Positions 1-5,504 of a DNA stretch of 6,512 bases are shown here, one piece after another; within the stretch, counting starts at the first letter, position 1, and each line of letters starts with the position of its first letter. Under the pieces are notes generated by a model, which worked only from the letters and a program-made list of their open reading frames with translations, searched no databases and was not told where the DNA came from. Source of the DNA: Methanobacterium sp. Maddingley MBC34. GTDB lineage: Archaea; Methanobacteriota; Methanobacteria; Methanobacteriales; Methanobacteriaceae. The stretch covers positions 1 through 6,512 of the forward strand of contig AMGN01000018.1 of assembly GCA_000309865.1 (NCBI GenBank). Direction: 5' to 3'. The translations under genes and the position numbers were made by a program.

Positions 1-3000
1 GTATATTCCATACCGGAAGTCCTTAACATCACTGGTGAAAGTGTTATTGTTTATAATGCTGTTAGATGTGTTTTCAAAGTGCACACCAGCACCCCCATAT
101 AGAGTATTGAGTATATCATTCATCTCAACAGTATTCTCTGTACCACCAGCTACGTATATTCCAAAAGTATTTTCAGAGAGGTTGTTTAAGTAAACATTGC
201 TCAATGATGACTCATGAAGCTCAATACCAGAACCACAATTACTCACACTGTTCTCATAGATGTTAGTTCCACTATTCCCGTAAATATACATCCCAAAAGT
301 GTTCTGCATTATATTATTCCGAGGAACAAAATTATTGTTGGAATTAACAATCTCCAAACCAGAACCACAACCAGTTAAGGTGTTGGCCATAATTTGGTTC
401 TGCGAACCACCCAAAATCAACATTCCGTTTATGGTGTCATGAATAAAGTTATTATAAATAACAACCTCCTGAGGATTAGTCAAATACATATTCCTCCAAG
501 CCGTACCGGAAATATCATTACCCTCATAATAACTCCGATAATCATTCAACGACTCAACACCATAAACACCCCCCACAATACTATTATTAATTACCTCATT
601 ACCCTGACCACTCTCCAAGTACAAAGCACGACCATTACCATTAGTAACCGTGAATAGGCTGTTACTGATGATGTTATCATTCCCTTCCAGGAGGTATATT
701 CCATAATCATTGCTGGTGAAGGTGTTGTTGTTGATTGTGTTATTTTGGGTTTGATATATCTGTATTCCTGCTCCGTTGTTGGCTATTATGTTATTGTTGA
801 TTGTGTTGTTTCCTCTGTTGCTGATGACAATTCCAAGAGTATTGTTTGATATTTTATTGTTTAAGATTTTACAATTATTTACATTGTTTAAAAACACAGC
901 AGAAGAACCGGCCACACCAGTTATGGTGAATCCCTGTATGGTAGTGTAAGCCCCATTGGATCCAATAGAAAACACGTTTAACGCTGAGTTAGCCGCAGTC
1001 ACAGTAACATCGCCGTCAGCTTTTATTCTTAATCCATTGTAGTACTGATACCATTCAGGAGCGCTAATGTAAATGTTTTCTACATAGTTGTAGGCCTGAC
1101 CTAAGTTATCATGGACCAATACATTTCCACCGTAATAAACCTCATCTATATAATCTTGGATACTTTCACCCGGGAAAACATTGTTAATCCATTGTATATA
1201 CGGTAAATTGTCCTGTCCTCCAGTGAAAACATATGATGCATTTGCAAATCCATCTCCCAAGTCATAATAATTCCAGTAACCCCAGTAGTTTCCACCAACC
1301 CATTCTGGTTTGTTAAAGAGGTTTCCTGTGCATCCCGATTCCACATAGGCCTGGATATTGTTCCAGCATATGTTGTTATTGTAGATCAGGTTGTTGTGGG
1401 AATTTCCTTTTATCAGCACACCATATCCTATGTCAGAGTTACTCCATCCGTAATTATCGTCAATATCGTTCCCAACAATGGTGTTATCATGAGAACCGTT
1501 TAAAATAGACAAACCATTACCATTATATTCTATTAGATTTCCACTGACTACTGTGCCTGCGGAATTGGTGTCTATAACAATTCCACTACCCCCATTACTG
1601 CTATAAATAGTATTTCCATTACTTGTACAAGTATTTCCATGCAAAGTGTTATTCTGGGAGTTCTGGTCAACCCGGATACCATCATACCAGTTGTCATGAA
1701 CATTGTTGTTGCTTACTGTGTTACCTGATGAGCCCAGAATCACGATTCCTGCTTCATTCTCATAGACATCATTTTCACGTATTTCATTGTTGTTAGATCC
1801 GTTTTCCAGGTGGATTCCACTCTGTCTGCCTTCAGCAATGTTATTGTTTACAATGTTGTTCAGGATGTGATTATTGCTGCTGTTCCATAGGTAAATTCCT
1901 TCTACATTGTAGCTGAAGCTACAGTCTTGAATCGTACTGTTGTTAGTTGCAACCAGTAATATACCATTGTTTACGTTGCTAAGGGCAATGTTCAAAATGG
2001 TCATGTTACTACATTCCACCATTCCCAGATAACCCATAGATACACCATCATAGGTTTCTCCAGTGCGGTTTCGGAGGTAATAAAGAGGTTTACCGTCTAT
2101 GGTGTTACTGGTGTCTATATCCTGATAATAGTGACTTAACTCTGTCCCGTAGATTGTTATTTGGGTTCCTCCACCAGTGGTGGTTAAAGTTGTGTTCCGC
2201 AGAAGGTTTTCAGAGGACATGCTGATGCTGAGGGCACCCCAATGCACATTGGTTGCTGTATTATTTGTAAGAATATTGTTGTTGGAACCTTCTTGCAAGC
2301 GGATTCCGGATCCGGTGTTGTCAATACTGTTGTTGCTTATATTATTTCCAGAAGAAGCATTCATTAAAATTCCGGACAATGCATTGTAAGTTCCTGAAGA
2401 TCCATTTACACTGTTATTAGTGATGGTACTGTTAATGGTGTTGTAGAGTTTAATACCATCACCATTGTCTGTAAAGGTAGAGTTCTGGAGAGTTATATTA
2501 CTGCATCCTGCCATTACAATTCCCTGACCGTTACCCATCAGGTTAAGATTCTGAATTATCATGTTGTTGCACTGCACCAGTGCCAAGTATCCAATACTCA
2601 GCAGATTACCATCTATGGTTTGATGGTTCAGTCCCTGCAAATAATAGATTGGATCGCCATTTATGGTGTTATTAGTGAGGATAGTGTTAAGGTAACCATC
2701 GATTCCACTCTCTGAATCCACACTGAAATTTTGTAGGGTACTGTTAGTTATTATATTGCCCGAAAGGTTGTTTCCTGTTGAACCAGTTAGATATATTCCA
2801 CGGACGTTATTATTTACAGTGTTGCTGGTAAGGGTGTTGTTATCTGAATCTGAAATCTCAATTCCGTACTGTGAATTCCCGGTTATATTATTGGAGTTTA
2901 GGTTATTCCCTGATGATGACATTTCTAGTCTTATACCCTCCCCATTATCCTGGAATGAACAGTTGTTGATGGTGCTGTTGTTGGTGGCTACCAAGAGCAC

Positions 3001-5130
3001 CCCCTCACCGCTGTGGGTGATGTTGAGGTTAAGGAGAGTCATATTTGAACATTCTATCAGTGCCAGGTAACCCATAGATGTTCGGTTATATGTTTCACCG
3101 CTATGGTTTCTTAAGTAGTAAATTGGTTTTCCATCAGCGGTGTTACTGGTGTCAATGTCATGGTAGTAGTTGGAAAGCGTTCCCCATCCAACTAAGTAGA
3201 AGTTCATTTCAGAACCTGAGATAGTATTGTTCCTCAAGGTGTTGTAAGAAGATTCATAAATGCTCATACCAATGGCACTGTTATTGGATAATATATTATC
3301 AGTAAAGGTGTTTCCATTACCAGACCCCATATCAATACCGTCTCGGTTATTGGTAATGTTGTTACCAGTAATGTTACAGTTATTTGCAAATTGTATAATT
3401 ATTCCTACCCCATTGGTGCTTCCCGTGATGTTGAAGCCCCTGATCAATGTTCCATCTCCTCCAGAAACGATTTGAATAATGGGTTGACCTGTTTCACTGG
3501 CCTGTATTGTCACCGAACCCAAAGCACGTAAATTGATTCGCTTGTTTATTTCAATGTTTTCATAGTAAGTGTAAGGTGTTCCATGATCATCATTCACCAG
3601 AATACTATCACCAGGACCTGCCAGGTTTTGAATGGTTTCTCCTATGGAATCTCCTGGGAAGACGTTTAAAACATGTCCAACATAAGGAAGGTTGTCCTGC
3701 CCACCACTGAAATAGTATGGGATGTTACCTATTCCATCTCCACGGTTAATACCAGTGTAATTGGACCAGAAGTTACCACCATAGGGGTAACCAAGGTTAA
3801 ACTGGTTCCCAGTGCTTCCAGATTCTACAATGACCTGTACAGTGTTGTTGAAGTTGTTATTATATATAATGTTATTAGCAGCGAAACCTCTCAAATCAAG
3901 GCCTAATGGGTTATTATTGATATTATTAGAGGTTAATGTGTTTGAACTGGAGCCTAAAACATATATTCCTGATTCAAAGTTATTATTAACACTATTGTCA
4001 TAAATAAGGTTCCCTGAGGACATTATCAAGCTTAAACCCACATTGTTGTTGTGGGCATAGTTATTGTAAACTGTGTTATAGTGGGAATTTTCAAGGTGTA
4101 TTCCACTTTTCTCTTTCTTTTTGAGATCGTAGTTTTCGTATACTGAATTGTCTTTTATGGTGTTATATGATGAATCCAGGAGGTAGATCCCGTCAATGTT
4201 GTAGCTGAAACTACTGGACTCAATGGTGGAGTTGGTGGTGTTTACCAGCACTATACCCTTGTCATTATAATACATTGAAGCACTGTTCACAGTGATATTG
4301 TTACAGTTCACCAGGGCAAGGTAACACCCATAAATATATTCAAGAGTCTGATCACTTTGACCCACCAGGTAATATATTGGATTCCAGTTTATGGTGTTGC
4401 TGGTGTCAATATCCTGAATGTAATCCTCAGCATATCCTGAAACCCCAAAATTATAACCTCTAGTGCTGTAATAATAATAATTATACAGGTCATTGTTTCG
4501 GAGAATGTTGTTACCAGACATTTCAAGGGAAATACCATTTCCATTGTAGTGGATGGAGTTCCCAGTTAGGTTATTCTGGGGAGAAAATGCCAGTAGGATT
4601 CCAGTTCCATAATTATTTTGGATAATATTAGCATAAACAGTGTTAAAGGTTGATCCAATAAGTGTGATTCCTTCTGCATTGCCCTCTATAGTGTTGTATA
4701 AAATATTACAGTTCGTGGTGCCTTCCAGGAGGATTCCGGTACTTCCCGTGCCTGTAGCACCGGTTATCCTGAAACTCTGAATTGTGGAACCACTGCCCTC
4801 TGAATTAATTGTGAAAACAGGATTATTGGGGTTTGCGGCTTGAACTGTTATTGGGGCACTGGCCTGAATGATGAGACCAGTTTTGTTAACAATCACATTT
4901 TCATGATAGGTATATTCAGATCCATTACCTTGGACATTAATGGTGTCATTTTCCCCGGCATTGTCAACTGCAGTCTGTATACTCCCCCCGGGAGTGACAT
5001 TCCATTCAGCAGCAGAAACATCACCAACTCCAAAAACAAAAAATATGGTTGCCACCAATAAAATCAGTGCAAATGCTTTAAACAGTAATTTATTCATCCT
5101 TTCCCCATTTGTAGAATTACAATTGTTCAA
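1..5130 (-). CDS. Giant secreted adhesin-like protein, NosD-type parallel beta-helix (C-terminus outside window)
   Basis: One open frame of 1,710 codons, without an in-frame stop, runs off the left edge. Numbering from TTG at 5130: signal peptide about 12-41 (MNKLLFK, hydrophobic core, VSAAE cleavage area), then three right-handed beta-helix modules starting near residues 46, 491 and 1319. The rungs are about 23 residues long, of the form GI.L..SS.N.I..N.. (PbH1/NosD repeats), with Asn at turns and many N-x-S/T sequons. Modules 1 and 2 end in GGN(F/Y)W and GGQDNLPY caps at 444-483 and 1272-1311. Four DIDTSNT-type inserts start at 240, 658, 816 and 1004. Proteins of this kind are extracellular and are usually called adhesin-like in methanogens; NosD-like folds bind or cleave polysaccharide in some families. 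No catalytic site is recognised, so the ligand is unknown. The start is chosen for a strong ribosome site; ATG at 5097 is the alternative. It is divergent from a sortase gene. Confidence 0.93.
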   Translation of the reverse strand, partial: MNNCNSTNGERMNKLLFKAFALILLVATIFFVFGVGDVSAAEWNVTPGGSIQTAVDNAGENDTINVQGNGSEYTYHENVIVNKTGLIIQASAPITVQAANPNNPVFTINSEGSGSTIQSFRITGATGTGSTGILLEGTTNCNILYNTIEGNAEGITLIGSTFNTVYANIIQNNYGTGILLAFSPQNNLTGNSIHYNGNGISLEMSGNNILRNNDLYNYYYYSTRGYNFGVSGYAEDYIQDIDTSNTINWNPIYYLVGQSDQTLEYIYGCYLALVNCNNITVNSASMYYNDKGIVLVNTTNSTIESSSFSYNIDGIYLLDSSYNTIKDNSVYENYDLKKKEKSGIHLENSHYNTVYNNYAHNNNVGLSLIMSSGNLIYDNSVNNNFESGIYVLGSSSNTLTSNNINNNPLGLDLRGFAANNIIYNNNFNNTVQVIVESGSTGNQFNLGYPYGGNFWSNYTGINRGDGIGNIPYYFSGGQDNLPYVGHVLNVFPGDSIGETIQNLAGPGDSILVNDDHGTPYTYYENIEINKRINLRALGSVTIQASETGQPIIQIVSGGDGTLIRGFNITGSTNGVGIIIQFANNCNITGNNITNNRDGIDMGSGNGNTFTDNILSNNSAIGMSIYESSYNTLRNNTISGSEMNFYLVGWGTLSNYYHDIDTSNTADGKPIYYLRNHSGETYNRTSMGYLALIECSNMTLLNLNITHSGEGVLLVATNNSTINNCSFQDNGEGIRLEMSSSGNNLNSNNITGNSQYGIEISDSDNNTLTSNTVNNNVRGIYLTGSTGNNLSGNIITNSTLQNFSVDSESGIDGYLNTILTNNTINGDPIYYLQGLNHQTIDGNLLSIGYLALVQCNNMIIQNLNLMGNGQGIVMAGCSNITLQNSTFTDNGDGIKLYNTINSTITNNSVNGSSGTYNALSGILMNASSGNNISNNSIDNTGSGIRLQEGSNNNILTNNTATNVHWGALSISMSSENLLRNTTLTTTGGGTQITIYGTELSHYYQDIDTSNTIDGKPLYYLRNRTGETYDGVSMGYLGMVECSNMTILNIALSNVNNGILLVATNNSTIQDCSFSYNVEGIYLWNSSNNHILNNIVNNNIAEGRQSGIHLENGSNNNEIRENDVYENEAGIVILGSSGNTVSNNNVHDNWYDGIRVDQNSQNNTLHGNTCTSNGNTIYSSNGGSGIVIDTNSAGTVVSGNLIEYNGNGLSILNGSHDNTIVGNDIDDNYGWSNSDIGYGVLIKGNSHNNLIYNNNICWNNIQAYVESGCTGNLFNKPEWVGGNYWGYWNYYDLGDGFANASYVFTGGQDNLPYIQWINNVFPGESIQDYIDEVYYGGNVLVHDNLGQAYNYVENIYISAPEWYQYYNGLRIKADGDVTVTAANSALNVFSIGSNGAYTTIQGFTITGVAGSSAVFLNNVNNCKILNNKISNNTLGIVISNRGNNTINNNIIANNGAGIQIYQTQNNTINNNTFTSNDYGIYLLEGNDNIISNSLFTVTNGNGRALYLESGQGNEVINNSIVGGVYGVESLNDYRSYYEGNDISGTAWRNMYLTNPQEVVIYNNFIHDTINGMLILGGSQNQIMANTLTGCGSGLEIVNSNNNFVPRNNIMQNTFGMYIYGNSGTNIYENSVSNCGSGIELHESSLSNVYLNNLSENTFGIYVAGGTENTVEMNDILNTLYGGAGVHFENTSNSIINNNTFTSDVKDFRYGIY
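988..1176 (-). repeat. Beta-helix module opening cap, copy 3
   Basis: Starts FPGESIQDYIDEVYYGG, continues YNYVENIYIS and ends VTVTAAN. It is homologous to copies 1 and 2 but has an aromatic insertion (APEWYQYYNG) just after the ENIYIS strand. It starts module 3, whose rungs continue to base 1 and beyond the window. Confidence 0.78.
1198..1317 (-). repeat. NosD-type closing cap, copy 2 (end of module 2)
   Basis: Encodes FNKPEWVGGNYWGYWNYYD, then LGDGFANASYVF and GGQDNLPY. Same architecture as the cap of module 1, including an identical GGQDNLPY tail, and it lies exactly 828 residues downstream of it. The preceding residues (NNN...VESGCTGN) also match module 1 (NNN...VESGSTGN). Confidence 0.82.
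1999..2121 (-). repeat. DIDTSNT-type insert, copy 4 (module 2)
   Basis: Encodes DIDTSNTIDGKPLYYLRN, then GETY, then MGYLGMVECSNMT. The rungs that follow (NNGILLVATNNSTIQDCSFSYN) match those following copy 1 (KGIVLVNTTNSTIESSSFSYN), so insert and downstream rungs were duplicated as a block. Confidence 0.82.
2557..2685 (-). repeat. DIDTSNT-type insert, copy 3 (diverged)
   Basis: Encodes TILTNNTINGDPIYYLQG, then HQTIDG, then IGYLALVQCNNMI. DIDTSNT has drifted to TILTNNT, but NG-x-PIYYL and GYLAL-x-x-C-x-NM are kept. This is the most diverged of the four copies. It shows that the PIYYL and GYLAL..C parts are the constrained elements. Confidence 0.72.
3037..3159 (-). repeat. DIDTSNT-type insert, copy 2 (module 2)
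   Basis: Encodes DIDTSNTADGKPIYYLRN, then GETY, then MGYLALIECSNMT. It is very close to copy 4, including the dipeptides RN and GETY and the tail MGYL..(I/V)ECSNMT. The DNA shares the exact 15-bp stretch GGTGTTACTGGTGTC (plus-strand sense) with copy 4. Confidence 0.82.
3493..3660 (-). repeat. Beta-helix module opening cap, copy 2
   Basis: Starts FPGDSIGETIQNLAGPGDSI, continues with Y.YYENIEINKRINLRA and ends VTIQASE, homologous to copy 1. It begins module 2, the longest in the window, which spans 828 residues to the next FPG at 1176. Confidence 0.8.
3682..3801 (-). repeat. NosD-type closing cap, copy 1 (end of module 1)
   Basis: Encodes FNLGYPYGGNFWSNY, then RGDGIGNIPYYF and GGQDNLPY. GGN(F/Y)W(S)xY followed by GDGIG and a short PY segment is the usual last rung and cap of NosD-like proteins. 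Here it is not the end of the protein: eight residues later a new opening cap (FPGDSI) starts, so the cap serves as a module boundary. Confidence 0.82.
4291..4413 (-). repeat. DIDTSNT-type insert, copy 1 (module 1)
   Basis: Encodes DIDTSNTINWNPIYYL, then a variable turn, then CYLALVNCNNIT. It interrupts the regular 23-residue rungs. The conserved elements are D-I-D-T-S-N-T, P-(I/L)-YYL and (G/C)-YL-A-L/G-M-x-x-C-(S/N)-N. Related blocks are familiar from archaeal NosD-like proteins, where G-K-P-x-YY precedes a return to helix rungs. Function is unknown. Confidence 0.8.
4831..4995 (-). repeat. Beta-helix module opening cap, copy 1
   Basis: Starts PGGSIQTAVDNA, followed by NDTINV, YHENVIVNK, and ends ITVQAAN. 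This is the classic beginning of archaeal NosD/beta-helix proteins (the P-G-x-SIQ-x-A-D-x-A, DTI-x-V, ENI-x-I-x-K pattern). It recurs at the start of modules 2 and 3, which marks the gene as a tandem fusion of complete solenoid units rather than one continuous repeat run. Confidence 0.8.
5007..5097 (-). other. Signal peptide coding region of the giant adhesin
   Basis: From the internal ATG the protein begins with a lysine-containing n-region (MNKLLFK), then about 18 hydrophobic residues rich in A, L, I, V and F, and then GDVSAAEW. The small residues of VSA or SAA fit signal peptidase I cleavage, so the mature protein would begin near AEW or EW. This supports Sec export across the membrane. 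If translation starts at the upstream TTG, the n-region gains 11 polar residues, which is still compatible with export. Confidence 0.85.
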
Positions 5131-5132
5131 AA

Positions 5133-5142
5133 TTATCACCTC
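5133..5142 (-). promoter_or_regulatory. Strong Shine-Dalgarno site favouring a TTG start
   Basis: Read on the minus strand, the sequence is GAGGTGATAA. Its first eight bases match the complement of the archaeal 16S rRNA 3' end (AGGAGGTGATC). The in-frame TTG at 5130-5128 begins four bases after GAT, a normal spacing. The ATG at 5097 has only AGG touching it and a GGGG a few bases upstream, with no comparable site. This favours the TTG, but the ATG starts directly at a typical signal peptide, so it remains possible. Confidence 0.6.
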
Positions 5143-5234
5143 ATCCCCTAACAATATTCATATCCATTGATTAGATTGAAATCAAAATATCTTTTTTAAA
5201 CAATTAATAAAAGAGTTACTTTATTTCCCCCAAT

Positions 5235-5249
5235 AGGAAACTTTATAAG
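5235..5249 (+). promoter_or_regulatory. Candidate archaeal BRE/TATA promoter
   Basis: AGGAAAC followed by TTTATAAG resembles a purine-rich BRE plus TATA box on the plus strand. A start about 25 bases downstream would fall near 5270 and give a sortase leader of roughly 235 bases, which is long. The complement, CTTATAAAG, is also a plausible box for the adhesin on the minus strand, with a start near 5220 and a leader of about 90 bases. Direction is unresolved. Confidence 0.35.
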
Positions 5250-5250
5250 T

Positions 5251-5262
5251 TAGTGATCACTA
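5251..5262. promoter_or_regulatory. Perfect 12-bp palindrome, candidate operator
   Basis: TAGTGATCACTA is a perfect dyad. It directly abuts the TATA-like box at 5242-5249, placing it between box and predicted start for plus-strand transcription, or just upstream of the box for minus-strand transcription. Dimeric helix-turn-helix regulators bind sites of this form. The role is inferred from symmetry and position only. Confidence 0.4.
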
Positions 5263-5293
5263 TTATCTTGTTATTAATTACTAATCTAATCCT

Positions 5294-5325
5294 ACTAACC
5301 ATTTTGAAATTCCCACTAACCATTT
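5294..5325. repeat. 11-bp direct repeat with 21-bp spacing
   Basis: ACTAACCATTT occurs exactly at 5294-5304 and again at 5315-5325, a repeat distance of 21 bp (two helical turns). A weaker relative, ACTAATCTAAT, begins at 5280, 14 bp earlier. Both exact copies would face the same side of the helix, which suits cooperative binding of a regulator. No known regulator motif is recognised. Confidence 0.45.
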
Positions 5326-5461
5326 GTAATAATATAATATATCCCATCAGTAAAAACTCCCAAAACTGTTTTAAATGCTCAGATTATTATCACTGATGAT
5401 CAAAAAATTTAACAACTTAACTGTCAAACTTACTTGTATCTGACAAAATTGTTCAATGATA

Positions 5462-5478
5462 AACCGTATAATATTTAT
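5462..5478 (+). promoter_or_regulatory. Candidate proximal promoter of the sortase gene
   Basis: AAACC followed by GTATAATATTTAT looks like a BRE/TATA element. A start 25 bases downstream would lie near 5495, leaving a very short leader of about 10 bases before ATG at 5505. AT-rich DNA makes chance TATA matches common, and another TATA-like run is present at about 5329-5342. Confidence 0.3.
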
Positions 5479-5504
5479 GAAAAAGGTGAATTTGGGGTAT
5501 TGGG

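Larger units (their letters stand above)
5131..5504. other. Divergent intergenic region between adhesin and sortase genes
   Basis: These 374 bases separate two divergently transcribed genes. No credible coding frame was seen. The stretch is strongly AT-rich and holds the adhesin ribosome site, several TATA-like boxes, a perfect 12-bp palindrome (5251-5262), an 11-bp direct repeat (5294-5304 and 5315-5325) and a small inverted repeat AAAAC-T-GTTTT (5362-5372). Both promoters must lie here unless a gene is read through from elsewhere. Confidence 0.75.

Noticed and set aside
394..657. Plus-strand open frame of 87 codons
   Set aside because: It lies wholly antisense to the beta-helix gene. Its Ile/Thr/Asn-rich product is the complement of that gene's GGT, AAT and related codons, and no ribosome site or family resemblance is seen.
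1146..1346. Minus-strand open frame of 66 codons
   Set aside because: It is in a different frame from the continuous adhesin frame, which clearly encodes the closing and opening caps here.
2756..3070. Plus-strand open frame of 104 codons with a Leu/Val/Pro-rich product
   Set aside because: It is opposite conserved beta-helix rungs. Codons for Asn and Gly on the minus strand read as hydrophobic codons on the plus strand, giving false membrane-like proteins. The same applies to 2177-2389, 3260-3475, 3673-3906, 3812-4003, 4840-5061 and 4940-5170.
1..5100. Possible CRISPR array or tandem satellite because of recurrent GTTGTT and ATTCC units
   Set aside because: The periodicity is about 69 bases, degenerate, in frame and explained by 23-residue protein rungs. 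There are no identical repeats with unique spacers.
5422..5445. Inverted repeat TGTCA...TGACA upstream of the sortase gene
   Set aside because: The arms are only five bases with a 14-base gap, which is likely by chance in this AT-rich region.
5131..5504. Possible riboswitch or structured RNA in the divergent region
   Set aside because: No long paired stems or known aptamer core were seen; the only symmetric elements are short and look like protein sites.
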